This document shows positions 1-11,892 of a stretch of 64,000 nt of DNA, piece by piece. A program made the position numbers and the translations under genes. The notes under the pieces are model-generated. The model ran no database searches, was not told the DNA's origin, and saw only the letters and a list, made by a program, of their open reading frames with translations. How positions within the stretch are numbered: the first letter of the stretch is position 1; each line of letters starts with the position of its first letter. The stretch is taken from the NCBI GenBank assembly GCA_030220185.1, contig JASPKZ010007283.1, positions 2,273,679 through 2,337,678 on the forward strand. Direction: 5' to 3'. Source of the DNA: Diploptera punctata. Its lineage: Eukaryota > Arthropoda > Insecta > Blattodea > Blaberidae.

Positions 1-3000
1 AACACGGGTCCGCAGTGTATGAGGCAGCGATGCTATCCCGACATAACTAAGTCCAGGAAACCCGTCCAGACAGGATATCTAACACGGGCCCGCAGTGTAT
101 GAGGCAGCGATGCTATCCCGACATAACTAAGTCCAGAAACCCGTCCAGACAGGATATCTAACACGGGCCCGCAGTGTATGAGGCAGCGATGCTATCCCGA
201 CATAACTAAGTCCAGGAAACCCGTCCAGACAGGATATCTAACACGGGTCCGCAGTGTATGAGGCAGCGATGCTATCCCGACATAACTAAGTCCAGGAAAA
301 CCCGTCCAGACAGGATATCTAACACGGGCCCGCAGTGTATGAGGCAGCGATGCTATCCCGACATAACTAAGTCCAGGAAACCCGTCCAGACAGGATATCT
401 AACACGGGTCCGCAGTGTATGAGGCAGCGATGCTATCCCGACATAACTAAGTCCAGGAAACCCGTCCAGACAGGATATCTAACACGGGTCCGCAGTGTAT
501 GAGGCAGCGATGCTATCCCGACATAACTAAGTCCAGGAAACCCATCCAGACAGGATATCTAACACGGGTCCGCAGTGTATGAGGCAGCGATGCTATCCCG
601 ACATAACTAAGTCCAGGAAACCCGTCCAGACAGGATATCTAACACGGGTCCGCAGTGTATGAGGCAGCGATGCTATCCCGACATAAACTAAGTCCAGGAA
701 ACCCGTCCAGACAGGATATCTAACACGGGTCCGCAGTGTATGAGGCAGCGATGCTATCCCGACATAACTAAGTCCAGGAAACCGTCCAGACAGGATATCT
801 AACACGGGTCCGCAGTGTATGAGGCAGCGATGCTATCCCGACATAACTAAGTCCAGGAAACCCGTCCAGACAGGATATCTAACACGGGTCCGCAGTGTAT
901 GAGGCAGCGATGCTATCCCGACATAACTAAGTCCAGGAAACCCGTCCAGACAGGATATCTAACACGGGCCCGCAGTGTATGAGGCAGCGATGCTATCCCG
1001 ACATAACTAAGTCCAGGAAACCCGTCCAGACAGGATATCTAACACGGGTCCGCAGTGTATGAGGCAGCGATGCTATCCCGACATAACTAAGTCCAGGAAA
1101 CCCGTCCAGACAGGATATCTAACACGGGCCCGCAGTGTATGAGGCAGCGATGCTATCCCGACATAACTAAGTCCAGGAAACCCGTCCAGACAGGATATCT
1201 AACACGGGCCCGCAGTGTATGAGGCAGCGATGCTATCCCGACATAACTAAGTCCAGGAAACCCGTCCAGACAGGATATCTAACACGGGTCCGCAGTGTAT
1301 GAGGCAGCGATGCTATCCCGACATAACTAAGTCCAGGAAACCCGTCCAGACAGGATATCTAACACGGGCCCGCAGTGTATGAGGCAGCGATGCTATCCCG
1401 ACATAACTAAGTCCAGGAAACCCGTCCAGACAGGATATCTAACACGGGCCCGCAGTGTATGAGGCAGCGATGCTATCCCGACATAACTAAGTCCAGGAAA
1501 CCCGTCCAGACAGGATATCTAACACGGGCCCGCAGTGTATGAGGCAGCGATGCTATCCCGACATAACTAAGTCCAGGAAACCCGTCCAGACAGGATATCT
1601 AACACGGGTCCGCAGTGTATGAGGCAGCGATGCTATCCCGACATAACTAAGTCCAGGAAACCCGTCCAGACAGGATATCTAACACGGGTCCGCAGTGTAT
1701 GAGGCAGCGATGCTATCCCGACATAACTAAGTCCAGGAAACCCGTCCAGACAGGATATCTAACACGGGCCCGCAGTGTATGAGGCAGCGATGCTATCCCG
1801 ACATAACTAAGTCCAGGAAACCCGTCCAGACAGGATATCTAACACGGTCCGCAGTGTATGAGGCAGCGATGCTATCCCGACATAACTAAGTCCAGGAAAC
1901 CCGTCCAGACAGGATATCTAACACGGGCCCGCAGTGTATGAGGCAGCGATGCTATCCCGACATAACTAAGTCCAGGAAACCCGTCCAGACAGGATATCTA
2001 ACACGGGCCCGCAGTGTATGAGGCAGCGATGCTATCCCGACATAACTAAGTCCAGGAAACCCGTCCAGACAGGATATCTAACACGGGTCCGCAGTGTATG
2101 AGGCAGCGATGCTATCCCGACATAACTAAGTCCAGGAAACCCGTCCAGACAGGATATCTAACACGGGCCCGCAGTGTATGAGGCAGCGATGCTATCCCGA
2201 CATAACTAAGTCCAGGAAACCCGTACAGACAGGATATCTAACACGGGCCCGCAGTGTATGAGGCAGCGATGCTATCCCGACATAACTAAGTCCAGGAAAC
2301 CCGTCCAGACAGGATATCTAACACGGGCCCGCAGTGTATGAGGCAGCGATGCTATCCCGACATAACTAAGTCCAGGAAACCCGTCCAGACAGGATATCTA
2401 ACACGGGTCCGCAGTGTATGAGGCAGCGATGCTATCCCGACATAACTAAGTCCAGGAAACCCGTCCAGACAGGATATCTAACACGGGCCGCAGTGTATGA
2501 GGCAGCGATGCTATCCCGACATAACTAAGTCCAGGAAACCCGTCCAGACAGGATATCTAACACGGGCCCGCAGTGTATGAGGCAGCGATGCTATCCCGAC
2601 ATAACTAAGTCCAGGAAACCCGTCCAGACAGGATATCTAACACGGGTCCGCAGTGTATGAGGCAGCGATGCTATCCCGACATAACTAAGTCCAGGAAACC
2701 CGTCCAGACAGGATATCTAACACGGGCCCGCAGTGTATGAGGCAGCGATGCTATCCCGACATAACTAAGTCCAGGAAAACCCGTCCAGACAGGATATCTA
2801 ACACGGGTCCGCAGTGTATGAGGCAGCGATGCTATCCCGACATAACTAAGTCCAGGAAACCCGTCCAGACAGGATATCTAACACGGGTCCGCAGTGTATG
2901 AGGCAGCGATGCTATCCCGACATAACTAAGTCCAGGAAACCCGTCCAGACAGGATATCTAACACGGGTCCGCAGTGTATGAGGCAGCGATGCTATCCCGA

Positions 3001-6000
3001 CATAACTAAGTCCAGGAAACCCGTCCAGACAGGATATCTAACACGGGTCCGCAGTGTATGAGGCAGCGATGCTATCCCGACATAACTAAGTCCAGGAAAC
3101 CCGTCCAGACAGGATATCTAACACGGGTCCGCAGTGTATGAGGCAGCGATGCTATCCCGACATAACTAAGTCCAGGAAACCCGTCCAGACAGGATATCTA
3201 ACACGGGTCCGCAGTGTATGAGGCAGCGATGCTATCCCGACATAACTAAGTCCAGGAAACCCGTCCAGACAGGATATCTAACACGGGTCCGCAGTGTATG
3301 AGGCAGCGATGCTATCCCGACATAACTAAGTCCAGGAAACCCGTCCAGACAGGATATCTAACACGGGTCCGCAGTGTATGAGGCAGCGATGCTATCCCGA
3401 CATAACTAAGTCCAGGAAACCCGTCCAGACAGGATATCTAACACGGGCCCGCAGTGTATGAGGCAGCGATGCTATCCCGACATAACTAAGTCCAGGAAAC
3501 CCGTCCAGACAGGATATCTAACACGGGCCCGCAGTGTATGAGGCAGCGATGCTATCCCGACATAACTAAGTCCAGGAAACCCGTCCAGACAGGATATCTA
3601 ACACGGGCCCGCAGTGTATGAGGCAGCGATGCTATCCCGACATAACTAAGTCCAGGAAACCCGTCCAGACAGGATATCTAACACGGGCCCGCAGTGTATG
3701 AGGCAGCGATGCTATCCCGACATAACTAAGTCCAGGAAACCCGTCCAGACAGGATATCTAACACGGGTCCGCAGTGTATGAGGCAGCGATGCTATCCCGA
3801 CATAACTAAGTCCAGGAAACCCGTCCAGACAGGATATCTAACACGGGCCCGCAGTGTATGAGGCAGCGATGCTATCCCGACATAACTAAGTCCAGGAAAC
3901 CCGTCCAGACAGGATATCTAACACGGGCCCGCAGTGTATGAGGCAGCGATGCTATCCCGACATAACTAAGTCCAGGAAACCCGTCCAGACAGGATATCTA
4001 ACACGGGCCCGCAGTGTATGAGGCAGCGATGCTATCCCGACATAACTAAGTCCAGGAAACCCGTCCAGACAGGATATCTAACACGGGTCCGCAGTGTATG
4101 AGGCAGCGATGCTATCCCGACATAACTAAGTCCAGGAAACCCGTCCAGACAGGATATCTAACACGGGTCCGCAGTGTATGAGGCAGCGATGCTATCCCGA
4201 CATAACTAAGTCCAGGAAACCCGTCCAGACAGGATATCTAACACGGGTCCGCAGTGTATGAGGCAGCGATGCTATCCCGACATAACTAAGTCCAGGAAAC
4301 CCGTCCAGACAGGATATCTAACACGGGCCCGCAGTGTATGAGGCAGCGATGCTATCCCGACATAACTAAGTCCAGGAAACCCGTCCAGACAGGATATCTA
4401 ACACGGGTCCGCAGTGTATGAGGCAGCGATGCTATCCCGACATAACTAAGTCCAGGAAACCCGTCCAGATAGGATATCTAACACGGGTCCGCAGTGTATG
4501 AGGCAGCGATGCTATCCCGACATAACTAAGTCCAGGAAACCCGTCCAGACAGGATATCTAACACGGGCCCGCAGTGTATGAGGCAGCGATGCTATCCCGA
4601 CATAACTAAGTCCAGGAAACCCGTCCAGACAGGATATCTAACACGGGTCCGCAGTGTATGAGGCAGCGATGCTATCCCGACATAACTAAGTCCAGGAAAC
4701 CCGTCCAGACAGGATATCTAACACGGGTCCGCAGTGTATGAGGCAGCGATGCTATCCCGACATAACTAAGTCCAGGAAACCCGTCCAGACAGGATATCTA
4801 ACACGGGCCCGCAGTGTATGAGGCAGCGATGCTATCCCGACATAACTAAGTCCAGGAGGAAACCCGTCCAGACAGGATATCTAACACGGGTCCGCAGTGT
4901 ATGAGGCAGCGATGCTATCCCGACATAACTAAGTCCAGGAAACCCGTCCAGACAGGATATCTAACACGGGCCCGCAGTGTATGAGGCAGCGATGCTATCC
5001 CGACATAACTAAGTCCAGGAAACCCGTCCAGACAGGATATCTAACACGGGTCCGCAGTGTATGAGGCAGCGATGCTATCCCGACATAACTAAGTCCAGGA
5101 AACCCGTCCAGATAGGATATCTAACACGGGTCCGCAGTGTATGAGGCAGCGATGCTATCCCGACATAACTAAGTCCAGGAAACCCGTCCAGACAGGATAT
5201 CTAACACGGGCCCGCAGTGTATGAGGCAGGCAGCGATGCTATCCCGACATAACTAAGTCCAGGAAACCCGTCCAGACAGGATATCTAACACGGGTCCGCA
5301 GTGTATGAGGCAGCGATGCTATCCCGACATAACTAAGTCCAGGAAAACCCGTCCAGACAGGATATCTAACACGGGTCCGCAGTGTATGAGGCAGCGATGC
5401 TATCCCGACATAACTAAGTCCAGGAAACCCGTCCAGACAGGATATCTAACACGGGCCCGCAGTGTATGAGGCAGCGATGCTATCCCGACATAACTAAGTC
5501 CAGGAAACCCGTCCAGACAGGATATCTAACACGGGTCCGCAGTGTATGAGGCAGCGATGCTATCCCGACATAACTAAGTCCAGGAAACCCGTCCAGACAG
5601 GATATCTAACACGGGTCCGCAGTGTATGAGGCAGCGATGCTATCCCGACATAACTAAGTCCAGGAAAACCGTCCAGACAGGATATCTAACACGGGTCCGC
5701 AGTGTATGAGGCAGCGATGCTATCCCGACATAACTAAGTCCAGGAAACCCGTCCAGACAGGATATCTAACACGGGCCCGCAGTGTATGAGGCAGCGATGC
5801 TATCCCGACATAACTAAGTCCAGGAAACCCGTCCAGACAGGATATCTAACACGGGTCCGCAGTGTATGAGGCAGCGATGCTATCCCGACATAACTAAGTC
5901 CAGGAAACCCGTCCAGACAGGATATCTAACACGGGTCCGCAGTGTATGAGGCAGCGATGCTATCCCGACATAACTAAGTCCAGGAAACCCGTCCAGACAG

Positions 6001-6057
6001 GATATCTAACACGGGCCCGCAGTGTATGAGGCAGCGATGCTATCCCGACATAACTAA
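1..6057. repeat. 80-bp tandem satellite array (about 75 copies)
   Basis: The sequence repeats every 80 bases from base 1 to about 6057, so the array probably starts outside the window. Copies are nearly identical. The commonest variant is one C/T site (ACACGGGCCCG versus ACACGGGTCCG), which alternates irregularly and also occurs in runs, for example eight consecutive T-type units around 2880-3430. Rare 1-4 base indels occur (near 134, 4856 and 5229). 80 is not a multiple of 3 and reading frames close within two units, so it is not coding; a short minus-strand open stretch at 593-805 exists only because of a local indel. Parts of the unit align with the tRNA-like head of SINE-A. The array ends abruptly inside a unit, against a LINE fragment. 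Confidence 0.97.
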
Positions 6058-6440
6058 GTACCTCACTGGTACCATCAAACCCTTAGGTTCATGGCCGCGC
6101 AGACGAACTCTCCATATATCCCTGATATGAGATAATGTATTCCAATCAGCTCTTGTGTCATCTACGTCCCTCAAATCTTGGTTAATATTATACTCCCACC
6201 CCATTATTGTCCTAAGAACTAATTGCTTTTCCTCTGCTTTTCCTATTCCCTATTCTTGTCATATGTCATGCCCATCGCAGTCTGCGAGACTTAATTGTTC
6301 TTTTTTACCTGGTTTCATGTACATATCATGTAGTTCTCTTTTATATAGTCTTCTCCATTGGCCTCTCTATTCATTTCTCTTTGGTCTAAAAATTTTCCCA
6401 AAATTGTTTCTTAAATACTCGTAATGTTTTATTTTCCCTT
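6058..6440 (-). mobile_element. LINE-A 3' fragment
   Basis: Degenerate minus-strand copy of the same non-LTR element that is best preserved at 30400-31232. It starts with the LINE-A 3' end (CTCACTGGTACCATC, compare CTCACTGGCACTATC at 52200) and runs through the C-terminal coding part, with many substitutions and indels. The first bases directly touch the last satellite unit. Apparent open frames at 6155-6424 and 6367-6585 are antisense or shifted readings of this remnant and are not genes. Confidence 0.8.
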
Positions 6441-6455
6441 GAAGTAAGTGTCCAA

Positions 6456-6456
<1 letters not shown>

Positions 6457-6501
<45 letters not shown>
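6457..6501. repeat. (TA)n microsatellite
   Basis: About 22 uninterrupted TA dinucleotides. Similar tracts occur at roughly ten places in the window. Confidence 0.95.
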
Positions 6502-6504
<3 letters not shown>

Positions 6505-6532
6505 TCTCATAAATACAAAGATCAGATTACCA

Positions 6533-6869
6533 CTCCATCCATCCATGGTAATTCTGCCCGAAGGCAGGTCCTTCACTGCAACCATAGCATTTTCATGCTA
6601 TACTTGCAGCTTTACTAGGGAGATGTAGGTGTGGTAGCTTCCCGTTGCTTTCCACACCAATGAAGGATGATGATGAAGATGGTAATGATAAGGATGATAA
6701 TGATGATGATGACCATATGATTTCCGGGACCGTTTGGGCCTTAAAGTTTTCGTGACATTTGTCTTACAGGTGAGGAAAAACCCCGATAAAAACCACACCC
6801 AGAAAATCTGCCCCGACCGGGGATCGAACCCGGGCCCGCTGCGTGACAAGGCAGCACGCTACCTCGAGA
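6533..6869 (-). mobile_element. SINE-A, tRNA-derived, with 9-bp TSD
   Basis: Minus-strand SINE. Its tRNA-like head lies at the right end (about 6810-6869) with a B-box of the form GGGTTCGATCCC when read on the minus strand. The body carries an ATG/ATC-rich low-complexity stretch, and the 3' end at the left reads ATCCATCCATGG on the plus strand. A 9-bp direct repeat AGATTACCA flanks it (6524-6532 and 6870-6878), typical of LINE-assisted insertion. The 83-residue His-rich open frame inside (6598-6849) is a readthrough of the SINE, not a protein gene. Confidence 0.9.
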
Positions 6870-6878
6870 AGATTACCA

Positions 6879-8133
6879 GTAATCAAGAAAATTAAAACAA
6901 TGAACTAACATAAAATCTTTAGCTTTTAGAAACGAATGCAATGGAAAAAATTAAGAAACTAATTTTAAAAAAGGAATAACAAATACAACGAAACTAAGTA
7001 GGGAAATTTAAAAAAAATAATATAGCTGGTTAATATTACCTTTAAATTGATTGAAACCACAGGTTGCCGAAATATTTACATAACACGAGAAAACATAAGA
7101 ATCACATATACGGAACAAATAATAAATTATATGATATAGTTTGAAATATACTAAAATAAACATTTATTTCTAAAAAGTGTGCTTCGAAACTAAAATGCAA
7201 TAGTTGTGAAAAGTTTTATATTGGCAGAAGAATAAGCAATTTTAGAACAAGATTTAAATAAAATTTTATTTTTCGCGATAGTGCGTTTTGTCGTACTTAC
7301 AGCAATGGCGACCATGATTGAAAGTTTAACTTCTTACATTTCGGGGTTGCCAACCTGAATAAGTACACTCTAACCTAAATAACTGCACTGTAATATTACA
7401 TATTACAAAACGCGTGTGAGATGTAAAATCACTGCCCTCTATGTATACTACAAAAATGTATATACAAAAAATATCCAGTAGGTAGTGTTAATATACATTT
7501 TTCGAAACAAATCACCGCATTTTAAATGAACTGAATTTTATTTGAAACTATATAAAACAATAAATGCGTACTAGCCAATTTTATAACTTATTGGTCTCAC
7601 GGCCTCCTGTAGTCTCAACTAATAAACATTGCCCACACTGTTAAAGTTAGTAAATTGTTTATAATGAACACAAATATCTCCAACAAAGATGCTATTATTT
7701 TACTATCATTTATTACTTTCAAAACACCATTGCTCAAAAAATAATGCACAACGCACGTTTATGAAGTGTTTTACAGATTCTTGGAAATTAATAACCTCGC
7801 TATCGCTTGGCTTTTAAACATTTTCCTGGATTCTATAAAAACCACTTCCCAACCTCGCATCATAATATACTATTATTTAATGAGAACACGCCCACTGGGT
7901 CCTGAACCTTCTATACAAAAATCTGACAAGCAATAGTTAGTACTATTCCAGAAGCAGAAGGTGGAACGTATATTTGTGAAAGGCTTCTAGAATAGTTCAG
8001 CATTTCATTTAGTTGACAACAACATATCATAGGTACTAGTTTTATTAATATAACTTTTATTTAGTAGTATTAGTACAGTTCGTTTTTCAATTTAAGAGCT
8101 AACAAATTAAAGTAGCGTCATAAAGAGAGGCAA

Positions 8134-8191
<58 letters not shown>

Positions 8192-8433
8192 GCGAAATGT
8201 ACTCATGTAGTATTTATTAAAAAAAACTTTTAGCGGAATTCTATACAGTAAAGAAAATAGATACTCAATAACAGCATTTCGCTTTTTGAATTACAATGCA
8301 GTTAAAAAAATGCGTGGTTTGATCAAAGAACAAAAATATTGTTTTCTAAAATCCTGACTAAATAGATATCATTTGTGACAACCTGCTCAATTTACAAAGT
8401 GAAGATTTAATGAATTTATTTCTAATTATTTAT
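6879..8433. other. AT-rich intergenic DNA, nothing recognised
   Basis: About 1.5 kb of AT-rich sequence without convincing coding frames, RNA genes or known repeats, apart from an (ATT)n tract at its right side. Confidence 0.7.
8134..8190. repeat. (ATT)n microsatellite
   Basis: About 19 uninterrupted ATT trinucleotides. Confidence 0.95.
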
Positions 8434-8439
8434 TCATCG

Positions 8440-8600
8440 AGGGAGTTATATCAAGCGGTAGCATTTATAACTCGTATTTCGGAGGTGCTGGGTTCAAACC
8501 TCAGTGCTGAAAAACGTGATTGAGTTTTTTTCCTCAGTCATCATAGCAAATGCTGGCTTGAAATTATTTTTACCATTAGTCTCCATAATCATCATCACTG
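8440..8600 (+). mobile_element. SINE-B, tRNA-like head fragment
   Basis: Contains an A-box-like stretch (CAAGCGGTAGC, about 8453-8463) and, some 35 bases on, a good B-box (GGGTTCAAACC, about 8490-8500), followed by a T-rich tail. This is the internal pol III promoter layout of a tRNA-derived SINE. Its sequence differs from SINE-A. The 3' limit is uncertain. Confidence 0.6.
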
Positions 8601-9004
8601 GGTCAACAGACGCAATTGGCTCTTGGTCTTCTTCATACATCGATGCCAATTTTCTCTATTCAGTGTCATTTTTTTCAATTCTAAATTTTCATATCCCGAT
8701 GTCATTTAATACGTAATCATCCCATCTAAATCTAGGTCTACCAATTTTATTCTTCCCTGTGGCTTTAATTTAAAAACTTATTTTATATAATTGTACTCAC
8801 TAACTTCGGAGCTTATTCCATTATTTTAATTATCAATATATGGTTCATTGCATTGTCTGTACAGTTTACAGAACTTACCCTTTTTTAAATAGGGATGAAA
8901 ATTTGTTTAGCGATCTTTCTTACCACGACCCATTTCATAATATTATTAAAAATTACAGACGTGAAATTATCTTAGATGTTAAAGAATCTATAAGTTTTTT
9001 TTAA

Positions 9005-9303
9005 TGCCACCAGGTTGTCTTTTATGACATTTCTGGTTTTCTGCCCTAGCGTTGGCAGAATTGTAACCTATTTCTAAGGTTGGGGCATCTGGAAGGCGGA
9101 GTACCTCGATGGTATGATGGGTGGTAAATATTAATGAAGCGCTAGGAGAGTTCTTAACCTAAACTAAACCCTAAATTCCAGACCATGGGCAACCATAGGA
9201 ATAATTCACTTTAAAGAAAAAATTCTTATAGTTTGACCGGGAATCGAACTCGGGACCTCATGAACAGTAATCAGAAACGCTGACCACTAGCCCATGAGGC
9301 TGG
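9005..9303 (-). mobile_element. SINE-C, tRNA-derived
   Basis: On the minus strand the right end reads as a tRNA-like head: an A-box region GGGCTAGTGGTCAGCG, then a B-box GAGTTCGATTCCC at about 9240-9255. The body extends leftward for about 200 bases to a T-rich end. It is seen once here, so the borders are approximate. Confidence 0.65.
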
Positions 9304-9330
9304 TCAAATTAAGTAAAACATGTTTATGTA

Positions 9331-9688
9331 GTCCACCGCTGTGTTCTCCAAGTACGTGCTGCCTTGTCACGCAGCGTGCGCGGGTTCGATCCCCGGTCGG
9401 GGCAGTTTTTCTGGGTGAGGTTTTTATCGGGGTTTTTCCTCACCTGTAAGACAAATGTCAGGAAAACTTTAAGGCCCAAACGGTCCCCGAAATCATATGA
9501 CCATCATCATCATCACCATCCTTATCATTATCATCATCATCCTTATCATCATCATCCTTCACTGGTGTGGAAAGCAACGGGAAGCTACCACACTTAAAAT
9601 TCCCCAGTAAAGCTGCAAGCATAGCATGAAAATGCTATGATTGCAGTGAAGGACCTGCCTTCGGGCAGAATTACTATGGATGGATGGA
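9331..9688 (+). mobile_element. SINE-A, nearly full length
   Basis: Plus-strand copy of the 6533 element: tRNA-like head from GTCCACCGCTGTG, B-box GGGTTCGATCCCC near 9385, pyrimidine-rich body, (ATC)n stretch, and 3' end TTACTATGGATGGATGG. The 77-residue His-rich frame at 9364-9597 is a translation of the SINE and is rejected as a gene. Confidence 0.9.
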
Positions 9689-9704
9689 TGTTTATATACT
9701 ATTT

Positions 9705-9860
9705 TTCGATGGAATGAACATATGGAACGAATGGAATCGAAAGAGGGCTACAGAAACTTCTTATAGGAAAACCAGAGGAAAAACACTCAGTAGGCTAGAT
9801 AAGCCAAGAATGTAATGGGAGAATAATAAAGCTCATGTCTTGTGTTAAGAGCTTCTGACA
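9705..9860 (+). mobile_element. LINE-A fragment, strongly degraded
   Basis: Short stretch that aligns by eye to the C-terminal coding end of the LINE-A copy at about 31000-31110: GAATGAACATATGG, then GGAAAACCAGAGGAA, then ATGGGAGAATAATA in the same order and spacing. No open frame survives. Confidence 0.6.
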
Positions 9861-10009
9861 ACAGTAAATGAGATAACGGGTTCTTTCCTACAACTAGTGC
9901 TGGATGGTTTGCTTAAAGATAATAATCATTCCTGGGCCCCACATTATCTGGAAATTAGGTTATGTTTAAGTTTGGGGACTCTCCTGTCACTACGGTCATA
10001 TCATAGGAG

Positions 10010-10160
10010 GTGGCGCCTCCGTGGCGCAAGTGGCCAGACACTCGTCTCGATCTCCACCTCTGGTACCCGTTTCCCCTGCCAGAAACCTTCATTCCAATTC
10101 TTATATTTACTCATATCATCCTTTGATTTCATTTAATCTGCCACTATGATGGTGCAAAAG
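10010..10160 (+). mobile_element. SINE-D fragment
   Basis: Begins with a tRNA-like head (GCCTCCGTGGCGCAAGTGG). The same family occurs in a longer copy at 43199-43500 (GGCTCCATGGCGCAAGTTG), and both then carry the phrase TTTCCCCTGCCAGAAA or its variant. The B-box is degraded here. Confidence 0.6.
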
Positions 10161-10642
10161 GTTTGGGTAGCCGGAATCCTTATAAATCATGTATTCAATA
10201 ACAGGGACTTTATCTCATCTCAACCCTGGATTAGGCATGAAGTTAGATACTAGTAGAGGATTCACATGCAAATGGGGTAACGCGAGCCGGTCTCCCAAAC
10301 GCCCCAATGAGTTAAAATCTCGCCAATTCCAGGAGAGAATCTCAAATTGTAATACAACCTGGTGGCATTGGACAAAAAAGAAGACTGGACTAATACATTT
10401 GAGTACGTTTTGCGAACATTATAGTACATGATACTGATATGTTGTAATATTTGCTTTTTTAGAAAATCACACATTTTCATGACATTTTACTCACCTCAGT
10501 ATGAAACTCCAGCAGCAGTTCAGTTAAATATTCCATCAAAAGCCATATTTTCATCAAGAACTTATGTGAAATATATATTTAAAAAAAATCATAAGTACCG
10601 AAGCATAGAATAAAGTAAAACATGTGTCAATCAGAATCCGTA

Positions 10643-10876
10643 TCCATCCATAGTAATTCTGCCCGAAGGCAGGTCCTTCACTGCAATCATAGCTTTTTCA
10701 TGCTATGCTTGAAGCTTTAATAGGAAATTGTAGGTGTGGTAGCTAACCGTTGCTTTCCACACCGGTGAAGGACCGTTTGGGCCTTAACCTCACCAAGAAA
10801 ACTGCCCCGACCGGGGATCGAACCCGGGCCCGCTGCGTGACAAGGCAGCACGCTACCTCGAGACCATAGTGGTGGA
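10643..10876 (-). mobile_element. SINE-A with internal deletions, 11-bp TSD
   Basis: Minus-strand SINE-A with the conserved tRNA-like head at the right (about 10805-10876) and the ATCCATCC-type 3' end at the left, but missing the (ATC)n and pyrimidine-rich centre. An 11-bp direct repeat with one mismatch, CAGAATCCGTA at 10632-10642 and CAGAATCTGTA at 10877-10887, marks the insertion. Confidence 0.88.
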
Positions 10877-10887
10877 CAGAATCTGTA

Positions 10888-11865
10888 TAATCTAATCGAA
10901 TTTCTGATCTTCCTGCTTTGACTAATGTATGTTCATTTACATAGTTGATTAAATCGTATGTATGCTATTTGCTCTTGAGGGTATATAATTATGTTGCAGC
11001 CAAGAGAGCAATTTTTAAAATCAGGTTTCAATTAAGTCTCTATTCTAATGATTTGGTCTACTTTATAGGACTTCATGTAGATAATTAAATCGTACAGTTT
11101 CGTTCAAACTCATTGAATTAAATGACACTAAAAAGTAGGGTACATGTGTAAATATCAATAAAACTAACAAGGGAACTGCCATCAATTGCATGCTGAAACC
11201 TACATTTAATTTTTTTCCTGAGAAGCCTTGTAATATATCAAAGACGTGTCCAAAATAATTATCTGTCGTTTTTAACTGCAAGACACTAAAATTCAGCACC
11301 AATTATCCCATTTCAACTAAAGGGAGGTAATGCAATAAACTGAATTGGTAGATTGGATAATTCTCATTACTTGCCGTGCGCGCCGCGTCCCGCCTCACTT
11401 ATTCCAATATTACTCACACACGGAGTCCATCTGCCTTTTAGAATGGGTTTCCATTGCTGGATTCAGGCTTCTGTTTCTGTACTTCCCATTTAAAAAGGCA
11501 TATAATTTTCGGACAAGCACTTGGTACATCATAACACTTCCCTGAGAGAAATTTCTAAGTACGTCTCGGCATGCAATCGTTGACAGTTCCCTTGCAAGTG
11601 TAAGGCCACCCTTAGAATAATTTATGTAATGGAAGTGCAGAGTTTTACCAGTTGTATGGATGCGAAACACGCAGTAACGTGCGGTGGTCCGAGAAATTAT
11701 CGCAGCTATATGATGAAAATATGACTTATAATTTATAAATACTTTTTCCGAAGTATCCAGTTTATTAATAGAATGAACATTTATTACTGTAAATATGTTT
11801 CCATTAATCTTCCATAATAATACAACATATAAAATGAACATTTTAAAATTCGTACTCATGCATGC
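10888..11865. other. Unassigned AT-rich region with a 158-residue open frame
   Basis: No known repeat was recognised. The minus strand has an open frame at 11410-11886 whose first codons lie in the tail of the adjacent LINE, so the start cannot be original. The stretch 11360-11720 has less AT bias than its surroundings and could be an old repeat or exon remnant. I cannot name a function. Confidence 0.4.
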
Positions 11866-11892
11866 AAAATTCAATATCATCATCATCCGGTA

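Noticed and set aside
593..805. 70-residue repeat protein on the minus strand
   Set aside because: Readthrough of satellite units caused by a 1-base insertion near 686.
1..6057. CRISPR-like array
   Set aside because: Units are contiguous 80-bp copies with no variable spacers, and the DNA is eukaryotic.
6810..6869. Functional tRNA genes at SINE heads
   Set aside because: Heads have pol III boxes but no proper anticodon stem or acceptor pairing, and are joined to SINE bodies.
8583..8760. Possible LINE or transposon C-terminal remnant in antisense
   Set aside because: Only faint resemblance; motifs too weak to support a call.
9364..9597. His-rich small protein (HHHHHHPYHYHHH)
   Set aside because: Translation of the SINE-A head and its (ATC)n stretch; the same frame recurs in 6598-6849 within another SINE copy.
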